From: Selenomonadaceae bacterium
GTDB taxonomy: Bacteria > Bacillota > Negativicutes > Selenomonadales > Selenomonadaceae
Length of the DNA: 41,480 nucleotides
Direction: 5' to 3'
Assembly (NCBI GenBank): GCA_017427545.1
Contig: JAFRSO010000008.1
Coordinates: 1 to 41,480 of the forward strand
The translations under genes were made by a program, and so were the position numbers. The notes below the pieces were generated by a model. That model was not told the DNA's origin. It saw nothing but the letters and a program-made list of their open reading frames with translations, and made no database searches. Positions 1-8,693 of the stretch are shown here, one piece after another (the stretch's first letter is position 1; each line of letters begins with the position of its first letter).

Positions 1-3000
1 AGGACGACGCTGAAGACGATGCCGAGGACGACGCTGAAGATGATGCCGAGGACGACGCTGAAGACGATGCCGAGGACGACGCTGAAGACGATGCCGAGGA
101 CGACGCTGAAGACGATGCCGAGGATGACGCTGCTGAAGACGATGCAGAAGATGACGCTGCTGAAGATGATACCGAGGACGACGCTGAAGACGATGCCGAG
201 GACGACGCTGAAGACGATGCAGAAGATGACGCTGCTGAAGATGACGCTGAAGATGACGCCGAGGACGATACCGAGGATGATACTTCTGACGACACCGAAG
301 ACGATACTACTATCAGCGACGACAGCGCGGGCGATGGTGACGAAGTAGAAATCACGATCAATCCCAGCAAAGTTTCGACCACGAGCGAAGATGACGTTAC
401 CGATGGCGAAACGATCTGGGCGAACCAAGAAAATCCGATTGCGGACGTCAGCGGCAATGTCCAAATCAACGGCACGGCAGAAAAACGTGAGAAAGAAGAC
501 GGCACGACTTATTACGTCCTGTCAATCAACAACATTGAATCGGTCAGCATGAGCGGCGCGGGCGCAATGATTTCTGTTGAGCGCAACGGCACGTTCGAGA
601 TTGTTGACGGCAGCGCATCATTGAGCTTCAATGAAGGTCAAGTCAGCGGAATCTCCTTCTACAGCGGCACGGGTTCAATCAGCCTCACGCCGCAAGTGGC
701 GAATGCAACGGTCGCGGGCGAATTGGCAACTGTGATTCGCCAGACTGATACCGTCACGATTTCGGCTTACAACTTCGGCGCGGCGGATACTGATAATGAA
801 GCGGCAGTGTCGGTTGAGACTAGCACGACCGGTTCGACGATCACCATCTCCAACATCAACATGTTGACGGGCGACGATGCTCCTGCCGGCAGCTACGTTG
901 AGATTGAGGGCATGTACAAGGGCTTCACGCTCAATGATGATGATGTCACGCTTGAAAAAGTAGCGGAAGGCACGTACACGTTCACGAACACGGCTGACGG
1001 TTTGGTTCTCAATATCAACAACCTGACGGCTGACAGCTCTGCTACGAAGAAAGGCATTGTTGTAACGGCAGCAGGCGGTGCGGATATTCTCATGCCGCAG
1101 ACGACCAACAACTTGGTGACGATTGCCGGCACGACTTACACCTACAACACGACGGGCAACTCCTACTTCACGCTTGACAACGATGAGGCGGAAGGCTTCG
1201 TGTTCGGTCAGGAAGACGATTACATCACGTTCAACGGCACGCCGAATCTCAACCTCTACAGCGTGGACGATCCCAGCACCGAGCTTGAGTTCGTTGACAG
1301 CTTGACGGTAACTTCGAGCGGCAACTACAGAATCGCGAAGGCAAGCACGGGTTATTCAATCGTGGTGTTCACGACGACGACGGTTGAAGTAGACGGCAAG
1401 ACGCTTGACTTTGCAGTAAGCTCCACGACGCGTAAAGACAATGCGACTGCGGGCGTTGCTGAAATTCATATCGACGACGACGGCACACTGCTCGGCGTTG
1501 AGATGCTTGCTTCGTTCGACAACAAGGGCGACGCATTGACGGTTACCGGCGCGGCTGCAACTGATGAATCGACCGGATTGCCTTGGGGCAATGAAACTAC
1601 CAGCACTTACATTGCGGTTGCAAGCGGCGCATTCACCTACACGGTTGACAGCGAAGGCAATGCGGTTCTCACGCTGGCCAATGCTGACGATACGCTTTAC
1701 CATGCCGGCGGCGCAGACATCATCATTCCGGGCGGCACGGCAGGCACGATTACCGACGTTGACGGCAACGATTATGTCTATGCTAGCGGCGGAGATGCGT
1801 ACTTCACGGCCAATGACGGCGCAATCACCGGATTTGTATTCGCGGATGCGGGCGACAGCGTGACGGTTCCCGATGATAAATCCGAGGACTTCGAAGCGGC
1901 TTACATCAAGGGTAAAGCGACTTATGACATTGCGACCCTGCCGACAGTCACGGGCGAAGGCTACACGTTGACGATGACGACGGCTCCGACCAGCAGTGTT
2001 GCGGCAGTGTTTGAAGTTGGCAACCTCGCGGCTGATACCACGGTTGAGTTCGATACTTACACGTTCGACTTCGGCCCTGTTGGCGGCGACTCTGTACTCT
2101 TCAAGGCGACGGAAGGCTCCAACAACATGTCGACGTTGACGCCCAGCGGAATAGTTGTCGGCGAAGGCAATACGGTAACGCTCGACGCGGCGACTGCGGC
2201 TCTGCTCAAGGCTGAAAAGGCCAGCTCGACCAGCGGCTTCACGATTAACGGCGAGTTCGTCAACATTGACGGCAAGTTCGACACCGAAGTCATTTTCGAC
2301 GCGACCGACAGCAGCTTGACGGGTCTGCTCGCCGGCTCGAAGATTTACGCAAGCGGCGCGATTGATAAGATCTATACTCCGGCAACTGCAAGCGGCAAGA
2401 CCGGTTCCTTCCAGTTCGGCGACGGCTCGACTAAAGAGACGTTCACGTTCACGACGGAAAAAGAAAATGCTGCGTACTTCACGGTTGCTGAAGGTGCTGC
2501 GACAGGCTTCGTATTCAGCGAAGTTGGCGACAGCTTGACGTTGGCAGGCGACATTTTGGCCAATGACTTCGATATCGGCGATGCGAGTGCAAGTGAATTG
2601 TTCGGTGCACCGGCAATCACGAAGAACGGCTCGACTGTCACCAAGAACATCACGATCACCAAAGCTAACGGCTCTATCGCGGGCGGCGACAAAGAAGATT
2701 ACTTCGTCATTTCGTCCGAGGCTGGCTGGAAGTTCCAGTTTGACGAAGTTGGCGTTGAGTTCAACAGCAGCGTAGACGGTGCACAAGTTGCTACCGATCT
2801 CGAAGGCAACCTCCTCTGCGTAGCGGGCATTGATGATGTCGGCGCAGGCGTGAAAGTTACCAACGCGACGGGCGGCATTCTCCTCGGCGAGACGCTTGCT
2901 GATGTCGGCGCAGTCAACGTTGACATTCAGGGCGGCGGCTTCACCTACGAGAAGACCGAAGACGGCATGGCCATTACTGACCTGCTGGCAGGTTCTATTG

Positions 3001-6000
3001 TCAATGAGGCGGCAGTTGATCTGCTCAACACGGCTCAAGGCGAAGTCGGCACGTTCACGTTCGGCGGCAAAGCATTTGAGCTTGAAAGTGCAGACGAGAC
3101 TGACGGCGTATCCTTCGCGTGGAATAATGAGACCAAGACGGTCACGGCGATTAACGACCTCGACGTTAACGAAATAGTTGAAGGCGACCTCAACGGGCTG
3201 TTCATCAACGGCAATGTTGAAGCTCTCGGCATTGAAAATGATGACAATGTTGCAATCCTCAATGAAGGCTTTACGTTGGGCGGCTTGAGTGACGGCGCAG
3301 TTGTAACGGCTCGCGGCGGCGTATCGACCTACATCACGGGCGAAGTCGGCACGTACCAGATCATGGACAACAACATTGTCATTAACGACGACGCCGACGG
3401 AGTCGTTTCGTTCACGCTCAATGATGACAACGATATCAAGGCGATTGGCTTGCTCGACGGCACCATGACCGGCGACTTCAGCAACACGGTTAGTGTCAAC
3501 GGCTCGGCAGTTCAAGTGACGGGCAGCCAGGCTACGGCTTATGGCGATCTCGTGAGCTTGACGAAGGTTGGCGGCTTGAGCGGCACGGTTGACATTATCC
3601 AGGCTGAAAATGCTACGGCTATCGGATTCACGGGCGACGCTAACGCGACGTTCACGTACTCCGGCGGCGCGAAAGTCCAGATTGTCGGCAATGGCGCGGA
3701 AGAAACTGTCTTTGACAGCACCGGCATTTACGGCATTGATGCGGGCGAAGCTGTTATCGGCACACTGTCCGGAACGTTCGCTATCAACCAGAATTCGACG
3801 CTCACCGTTGCGGACGACGACAATATCGGAATCATCAACGGCGGCGCGAGCGGTATCGGCATTGCGGGCATTGATGACGGCGCAGTTGTCCAGACGGCCG
3901 GCAACATCACTGTTGTTGACACTGACGGCGACGGCACGTTCACAATCGGCGGCAAGCAGTTCACGGTTCAGGGCAGCACTGACGGCGTAACCTTCTTGGT
4001 TGACGCTCAAGGTAATGTCACGGGCATTGACGACATTGAAGACAGCGCAACTGTCAGCGGCGACCTCAACGGCTTGACCATGAATGACAGCGCGGACGGC
4101 CCGATTGTTGTAGCAGGTGCGGATACGTTCGTTTACAATCCTGTTTACGGCATTGGCGGCTTGAATGACGGCGCATCTGTTGTCAGCGCGGACGGTGCTG
4201 AAAGAGTCTTCGTATCTGGCGCAAGCTTCGCAGTCAACATTGGCGGCGACGAGTTCAAAGTTGTTGGCGACAGCAACGGCGTTGGCTTCACGGTTGATGA
4301 GAGCGGCAAAGTTGTCGGCATTGACGATCTCGACGAAGGCGCAACTCTCACGGGTGCACTCAACGGCGTTGGCACGATTAACGATGCTGAAGTTGAAATC
4401 GAAAATGATAGCGACTTCGCAGTTGTCGGCGCGGATACCGGAATCAGCGAGATTCAGAAAGTCAGCGGCGGTGCAAATGTCATCAACGCGGGCGGCGCAG
4501 AAGTTGTTAAGACCGACTCGGCAGGCGTATTCACGATTGGCGGACAGTCGTTTACGACGATGGTCGATAATGAAGTTGAATTCGCTCTCAACGAGGAAGG
4601 CGTAGTCACCGGCATTGACGGCATTAGTGAATTCGGACTTGTCGGCGGCAACCTCAACGGCTTGACGATTAACGGCCAGACGGTTGAAGTAGTCGGCGAC
4701 GATAACTTTGCTGTAGGCGGCAGCTCAAGCGGTGCGGTCGGCGGTCTGACAAATATCGGCGGCGAAAATGTCACGATTGTCAAAGACGGCGGCGCACAAG
4801 TGGTTGTCACCAACGAGGCCGGCAAGTACACGTTCGCGAGCGGTCAAGCGTTCACGATTGAAGGCGAAGACTCAACCGGCGTTATCTTCAACCTTGACGG
4901 CAACGGTAAAGTTACGGGTATTGAAGACCTTGAGGCCACGGCTAAGAGCAGCGACTTCGCAGGCGTTGCAGTCAACGGCGCGAACTTCGATATTACCGAA
5001 ACTGTCACTGACGACGGCATTGGCAACGGTGAATTCGCGGTTGTCGGCAACAGTGACGGCACGGGCGTAGATAAGATTGCGGGCTTGAGCGGCGCAGTTG
5101 CACTCAAGAACGCGGGCGGAATCGCGACGCTTGAAACTGACGGCGAGATTGCTATCACCGACGTAAGCGGCATGATTATTATCAGCGGCGACAAGGCAGT
5201 TACCTTCACGACGAACGGCGCAAGTGCAATCACCGCTATCAGCAACTTGAACGAACAAGAAGCAGTTGCACTCGGCGCGATCGACGGCTTGACCATTAAC
5301 GATAAACAAGTTGATGTTGATGGCGACAACTTCCTTGGCTATGGCGTTAATGTCAACGGATCCGATGTCCTGTTTGGCATCAGCGACAGCGCAACAATCA
5401 ATGCGGTTGCCAATGCAAGTGTTGTTGGTGTCGACGGCGACGGTCAATATGACTTCTTCAGAAACCAGCAGTTTGAAATCAGCGGCGAAGGCACAGTTGA
5501 TTGGAGCGCTCACCAAAAAGATAGACAGACTGAAACTCTTGTTGGCTTTGTACTCAACGAAGCGGGCGGCAACGAAGTCGTAGCGATTGAAAACCTCGAC
5601 GGAACTGTCAGCTTCGGCGGCGCAAGCGCGGTTGGTATCAGCGTCAACGACACGGCGATTAACTTCAACGGCAAAGGCTTCTTGGCGGCAGTTGGCGGCG
5701 CAAGCGGTACGGCTCTCGACAAAGTTACCGGCATTATCAGCGGCGACTCGATCACTGCCGATACGACGGTTGAGTTGACGACATTCGGCGGCGAAGAAGA
5801 AACCTTCAACGTCAACGGCAAAGAATATGTCATCAGCAACGACCTTAGCGACGTTACGATTAAGGGCAGCGAAATCAGCGGTCTTGATGAAGATGCAACC
5901 ATGACTGTCAGCGAAGGCCCGGTCACGGTCAACGGCGTCGAATTCACGTCTGATGAAGTTGCAGGCAACGTTATTGTCGGCGACGACAACGGCACGAGCG

Positions 6001-8231
6001 CTTACATCTTCGACCCGACCTATCCGCTTATCAACAACGCAATGTCCCGCGACAGCATCGAAGCGTTGCTTGGTATGCCGGAGAATCCGGAAGTTGTCAC
6101 GCCTGAAGGCGAAGCCGACCTCAACTACGCAGATCCTGCAGTTGCCGGCCAGAAGAAAGTTTATCTCGACGGCAGCGCAACGCAGTCTGTTGCGTTCAAT
6201 GACGAGGGCAAGAATGAGGCTGTTGTTGATGACAGCGCGAGCGGCACGAAGAACATCGTCTTCGGCGACGGCGGCGACCTTGCAATCGTTGATGGCGGCG
6301 ACGAAGTCAACATCCTCGGCGGCAGCGGCAATGACAGCGTAGTTGTTCGCGACAGTGCGGCAACGACGTTCAACATGCTTGCGGGCGGTGAAGATAAACT
6401 CTTCACCTATGCTGCGGCGAACGGCAAAGTCACGCTTGAGAACTATGATGCGACCAGCGGCGACGCAATCGTTGTCCACGAGCGCAAAGCTTCTGACCTG
6501 CAGTCGGCAATCACCAGCGACCTGTTCAAGTTCCAAGACGGCGTTGTCACGATTCAGCGCGGCGATAACAAGACTGAAGTCGTCGTCAATGGCAACAGCT
6601 CCACGCAGCAGACGCTTGTCAAGCTTGAGAACTACAAGGGCGACCAGCAGCTCGTCGGCTTCACGAACAGCACGGGCGTTTCCAACTTCAACACCGCTGA
6701 CATTTCCGATAACATTATGGTTCTCGGCAATACGGACGGCTCGAAGGCGGGCGCATCGATTACAACCGGTGCGGGCAACGACAGCATTTACGCCGGCAAG
6801 AATGACACGGTTAATGCGGGCGCAGGCAACAACATGGTCAGCCTCAACGGCGGCGGTGCAGAAGTTGTTATCGCGGAAGGCAACACGACGATTAACGGCT
6901 TGACGACCGGTTATGGCGACAGTGCGGATGTCCTCAATGTCAACATCAACGACAATGCGGGCGACGCCAGCTATGACGGCACGAACCTGATCATCAGCGG
7001 CACGGGCTATTCGGCTCAAGCTGCGGCAGGTGACGGCAACTTCGTCAACATCAAGCTCAAGAGCGGCAACCAGACTTACAACGGCGCAGTCGTGGCTACG
7101 GATAAGTACGCAACTGTTACCGATAGTGCGGTTCCGAACTACTTCCGCGGCAATAACAGCGGCGTTGACTTCAGCAACTACACGGGCGATGTCACGGTTG
7201 ACATTGACGGCAACTGGACAGGTTCGAAGATTGCGGGCGACACTGCTTACTACTCCGGCATTGTCAGCCTCAAGGGCGGCTACGGCAAGACCGAGTTCTA
7301 CGGCGGCAGCGGTGAAGAATATCTCCAGGCAGGTGCCGGCGAGACTTCGCTTTATGGCGCGGGCGGCAACAACGTCCTGATCGGCTACAACGGCTCCGAC
7401 AAGTTCGGCTCCACGGAATTCTTCGTACTGGGCATGAACGACGGCGCAACCAACCTGATTCAGGACTTCCAGTTCGGCGTCACCGAGACTTCCGACAAAC
7501 TCACGCTCGACTTGGCGAACAATGACGTTACCGAAATCGTTGCGACCACCGGCGGCTCCGTCACGCTCCAGATCAAGAACGGTGACAACGTTGAGACTGC
7601 CGTTATCGAAAATGCTGTTGGCAAAGACTTCATGGTTGATGACAACACCATTGCGCAAATCGGCACGACCAGCGTAACCTTCGACGGCGTTGCGGACTTC
7701 TACGATGCAACCGAAGAGAATGCGACTGTCAAAGTTGCTTCCGGCGTTACCGAAGCTAAGATCTGGCTTGAGAGCCCCGAACGCAGTAACGGCGTTGACT
7801 TCGTTGGTGACTTCACGGTTATCGACGCGCGCGGTTCGACAGCTACGGTTGAGTTGGCCGGTAACAATGTCGAAAACACCATCTACGCTGGCTCCGGCGA
7901 CGCAAGTCTGTGGGGCGGCGCAGGCGATGCTGACGACGTTCTCTACGGCAGCAGCTCCGGTCACAACACGTTCTATTATGAGATTGGCAACGGCCATGAC
8001 GTCATCAACAATGCGAAGGACGGCGACGTTATCAACATCACCGGCAGCTCGATGGACGACATCGACTTCGCTAACACCGACGTTACCAATGGCGGCACGT
8101 ATGTCAGCTTCAAGGACGGCGGCTCCCTGACTGTCAACAGCACTGCTGACATCAGCTTCGTCCTCTCTGACAACCAAGACTCCATTACCTACAAAGCCAA
8201 TCACAATACCAAGAACTGGGATCAGCAATAA
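1..8231 (+). CDS. Giant repetitive acidic surface/secreted protein, 5'-truncated by window edge
   Basis: The reading frame is open from the first complete codon at position 3 to TAA at 8229-8231 (about 2742 residues), so the ATG at 549 is internal and the true start lies outside the window. Visible order: an acidic Asp/Glu/Ala tandem tract (residues 1-102), a region with three copies of a block ending in a 'GFVF..(G/D)DS(L/V)T' pattern (DNA about 1080-2560), about ten units of roughly 98 residues with 'VTGIDDL..GDLNGLTING' motifs (DNA about 3130-5970), then a C-terminal third with RTX-like glycine-Asp turns such as GGSGNDSV (near 6320) and TGAGNDSI (near 6770). No enzyme domain is recognised. 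The family pattern suggests a secreted or surface structural/adhesive protein; calcium binding is inferred only for the RTX-like part. Codon use is extreme (AGC, GGC, GAC, AAC; TTA and CTA essentially absent over kilobases), suggesting strong expression. A terminator follows at 8286. Confidence 0.85.
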   Translation, partial: DDAEDDAEDDAEDDAEDDAEDDAEDDAEDDAEDDAEDDAEDDAAEDDAEDDAAEDDTEDDAEDDAEDDAEDDAEDDAAEDDAEDDAEDDTEDDTSDDTEDDTTISDDSAGDGDEVEITINPSKVSTTSEDDVTDGETIWANQENPIADVSGNVQINGTAEKREKEDGTTYYVLSINNIESVSMSGAGAMISVERNGTFEIVDGSASLSFNEGQVSGISFYSGTGSISLTPQVANATVAGELATVIRQTDTVTISAYNFGAADTDNEAAVSVETSTTGSTITISNINMLTGDDAPAGSYVEIEGMYKGFTLNDDDVTLEKVAEGTYTFTNTADGLVLNINNLTADSSATKKGIVVTAAGGADILMPQTTNNLVTIAGTTYTYNTTGNSYFTLDNDEAEGFVFGQEDDYITFNGTPNLNLYSVDDPSTELEFVDSLTVTSSGNYRIAKASTGYSIVVFTTTTVEVDGKTLDFAVSSTTRKDNATAGVAEIHIDDDGTLLGVEMLASFDNKGDALTVTGAAATDESTGLPWGNETTSTYIAVASGAFTYTVDSEGNAVLTLANADDTLYHAGGADIIIPGGTAGTITDVDGNDYVYASGGDAYFTANDGAITGFVFADAGDSVTVPDDKSEDFEAAYIKGKATYDIATLPTVTGEGYTLTMTTAPTSSVAAVFEVGNLAADTTVEFDTYTFDFGPVGGDSVLFKATEGSNNMSTLTPSGIVVGEGNTVTLDAATAALLKAEKASSTSGFTINGEFVNIDGKFDTEVIFDATDSSLTGLLAGSKIYASGAIDKIYTPATASGKTGSFQFGDGSTKETFTFTTEKENAAYFTVAEGAATGFVFSEVGDSLTLAGDILANDFDIGDASASELFGAPAITKNGSTVTKNITITKANGSIAGGDKEDYFVISSEAGWKFQFDEVGVEFNSSVDGAQVATDLEGNLLCVAGIDDVGAGVKVTNATGGILLGETLADVGAVNVDIQGGGFTYEKTEDGMAITDLLAGSIVNEAAVDLLNTAQGEVGTFTFGGKAFELESADETDGVSFAWNNETKTVTAINDLDVNEIVEGDLNGLFINGNVEALGIENDDNVAILNEGFTLGGLSDGAVVTARGGVSTYITGEVGTYQIMDNNIVINDDADGVVSFTLNDDNDIKAIGLLDGTMTGDFSNTVSVNGSAVQVTGSQATAYGDLVSLTKVGGLSGTVDIIQAENATAIGFTGDANATFTYSGGAKVQIVGNGAEETVFDSTGIYGIDAGEAVIGTLSGTFAINQNSTLTVADDDNIGIINGGASGIGIAGIDDGAVVQTAGNITVVDTDGDGTFTIGGKQFTVQGSTDGVTFLVDAQGNVTGIDDIEDSATVSGDLNGLTMNDSADGPIVVAGADTFVYNPVYGIGGLNDGASVVSADGAERVFVSGASFAVNIGGDEFKVVGDSNGVGFTVDESGKVVGIDDLDEGATLTGALNGVGTINDAEVEIENDSDFAVVGADTGISEIQKVSGGANVINAGGAEVVKTDSAGVFTIGGQSFTTMVDNEVEFALNEEGVVTGIDGISEFGLVGGNLNGLTINGQTVEVVGDDNFAVGGSSSGAVGGLTNIGGENVTIVKDGGAQVVVTNEAGKYTFASGQAFTIEGEDSTGVIFNLDGNGKVTGIEDLEATAKSSDFAGVAVNGANFDITETVTDDGIGNGEFAVVGNSDGTGVDKIAGLSGAVALKNAGGIATLETDGEIAITDVSGMIIISGDKAVTFTTNGASAITAISNLNEQEAVALGAIDGLTINDKQVDVDGDNFLGYGVNVNGSDVLFGISDSATINAVANASVVGVDGDGQYDFFRNQQFEISGEGTVDWSAHQKDRQTETLVGFVLNEAGGNEVVAIENLDGTVSFGGASAVGISVNDTAINFNGKGFLAAVGGASGTALDKVTGIISGDSITADTTVELTTFGGEEETFNVNGKEYVISNDLSDVTIKGSEISGLDEDATMTVSEGPVTVNGVEFTSDEVAGNVIVGDDNGTSAYIFDPTYPLINNAMSRDSIEALLGMPENPEVVTPEGEADLNYADPAVAGQKKVYLDGSATQSVAFNDEGKNEAVVDDSASGTKNIVFGDGGDLAIVDGGDEVNILGGSGNDSVVVRDSAATTFNMLAGGEDKLFTYAAANGKVTLENYDATSGDAIVVHERKASDLQSAITSDLFKFQDGVVTIQRGDNKTEVVVNGNSSTQQTLVKLENYKGDQQLVGFTNSTGVSNFNTADISDNIMVLGNTDGSKAGASITTGAGNDSIYAGKNDTVNAGAGNNMVSLNGGGAEVVIAEGNTTINGLTTGYGDSADVLNVNINDNAGDASYDGTNLIISGTGYSAQAAAGDGNFVNIKLKSGNQTYNGAVVATDKYATVTDSAVPNYFRGNNSGVDFSNYTGDVTVDIDGNWTGSKIAGDTAYYSGIVSLKGGYGKTEFYGGSGEEYLQAGAGETSLYGAGGNNVLIGYNGSDKFGSTEFFVLGMNDGATNLIQDFQFGVTETSDKLTLDLANNDVTEIVATTGGSVTLQIKNGDNVETAVIENAVGKDFMVDDNTIAQIGTTSVTFDGVADFYDATEENATVKVASGVTEAKIWLESPERSNGVDFVGDFTVIDARGSTATVELAGNNVENTIYAGSGDASLWGGAGDADDVLYGSSSGHNTFYYEIGNGHDVINNAKDGDVINITGSSMDDIDFANTDVTNGGTYVSFKDGGSLTVNSTADISFVLSDNQDSITYKANHNTKNWDQQ
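3..308 (+). repeat. Acidic (DDAE)n coding tandem repeat
   Basis: Units of 12 and 24 nt read as Asp-Asp-Ala-Glu, with variants Asp-Asp-Ala-Ala-Glu and Asp-Asp-Thr-Glu, in the frame of the giant gene. The codons alternate GAC/GAT and GCT/GCC, so the array is not a recent perfect duplication throughout. The unit is a multiple of three, so copy-number change would alter length but not frame. The array may extend left of the window. Confidence 0.9.
3130..5970 (+). repeat. About ten degenerate ~98-residue repeats in the giant protein
   Basis: Motifs of the type V(T/V)GIDDL followed by GDLNGLTING recur at roughly 3140, 3430, 3730, 4018, 4312, 4606, 4912, 5230, 5580 and 5878. The central units have a period of 294-306 bp. 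Each also carries an F-x-I-G-G-x-x-F strand and a 'NFAVVG'-like strand. The regular spacing suggests a beta-rich solenoid or a string of small beta domains; no named family was recognised. Confidence 0.7.
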
Positions 8232-8285
8232 GCCAATCACAGACAGATAACGATTCAATAAACTTGAACTGAATTTTAGGTTCAC

Positions 8286-8313
8286 AGCCTCGACAACTCG
8301 TCGGGGCTTTTTT
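8286..8313 (+). terminator. Intrinsic terminator of the giant gene
   Basis: A 9-bp stem (8286-8294 with 8300-8308, one G-T pair) and a 5-nt loop are followed by six T residues, 54 nt after the giant gene's stop codon. Confidence 0.85.
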
Positions 8314-8356
8314 GCATAAAAAAATCCGCCTCAACATTTTTGAAGCAGACAAAATC

Positions 8357-8387
8357 AAAAACTCCTCAACCGAAGTCGAGGAGTTTT
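8357..8387 (-). terminator. Intrinsic terminator of rpmB (UUCG tetraloop), possibly bidirectional
   Basis: On the minus strand the arm ACTCCTCGAC pairs with GTTGAGGAGT around a C(UUCG)G tetraloop and is followed by TTTTTGATTTT. It lies just downstream of the rpmB stop. On the plus strand the same stem is flanked by TTTTATTTTT, so it may also act as a backup for the giant gene. Confidence 0.85.
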
Positions 8388-8402
8388 ATTTTTGCTTGAA
8401 AC

Positions 8403-8594
8403 TTAAATTGCACGCTGAATTTTGCCGGAACGAAGGCAACGGGTGCAGACGTTGACGCGCTTAACTTCGCCGTCGACAATGGCACGCACGCGTTGAATAT
8501 TCGGTTTCCATTTGCGTTTAGTTTTGAGGTGCGAGTGGCTCACATTCATTCCGGACATCGCGCCTTTTTGACAAATTTCACAGTAAGCAGACAT
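8403..8594 (-). CDS. rpmB: 50S ribosomal protein L28
   Basis: The 63-residue product starts MSAYCEICQKGAMSG and ends SGKIQRAI, the normal length and sequence pattern of bacterial L28, a large-subunit rRNA-binding protein. Two CxxC pairs (CEIC near residue 5 and CTRC near residue 51) are the zinc-ribbon form of L28. The ATG at 8594 is chosen over an upstream in-frame ATG because AGAGGTGA (8601-8607) sits 6 nt before it. The gene is monocistronic, with its own consensus-like promoter (8629-8657) and a UUCG terminator. Confidence 0.97.
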   Translation of the reverse strand: MSAYCEICQKGAMSGMNVSHSHLKTKRKWKPNIQRVRAIVDGEVKRVNVCTRCLRSGKIQRAI

Positions 8595-8628
8595 GATAAT
8601 CACCTCTTCTCTGAAAAAAGACACGCGC

Positions 8629-8657
8629 ATTTTAGCACAGAAACTTTTTCAGCGCAA
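8629..8657 (-). promoter_or_regulatory. rpmB sigma-A-type promoter
   Basis: On the minus strand: -35 TTGCGC (8657-8652), 17-nt spacer, -10 TAAAAT (8634-8629) with an extended TG element. It lies 35 nt upstream of the rpmB start codon. Confidence 0.75.
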
Positions 8658-8665
8658 GGGGGTTT

Positions 8666-8693
8666 TAGTGGTTAGCTGCCAGCTGCTAGCTAC
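8666..8693. repeat. Heptamer array (TAGCTGC family)
   Basis: Four 7-nt units, TAGTGGT, TAGCTGC, CAGCTGC and TAGCTAC, fill the gap between the rpmB promoter and the stop codon of the RTX metalloprotease. The stop (minus-strand TAG, 8695-8693) touches the array edge. Confidence 0.8.

Noticed and set aside
19..348. Open frame with MPRTTLKT repeats
   Set aside because: It is the +1 frame of the (DDAE)n tract. The frame that continues to 8231 is the coding one.
549..551. ATG as the start of the giant gene
   Set aside because: The frame is open and repeat-coding upstream to the window edge, and no SD precedes this ATG.
1356..4010. Second long antisense open frame (884 codons)
   Set aside because: Same cause: codon bias of the sense gene. 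No SD, and the composition is a mirror of the repeats.
4872..8285. Long open frame antisense to the giant gene (1137 codons)
   Set aside because: It is codon-aligned with the sense gene and open only because that gene avoids TTA, CTA and TCA. It lacks a plausible SD, and its sequence shows no domain.
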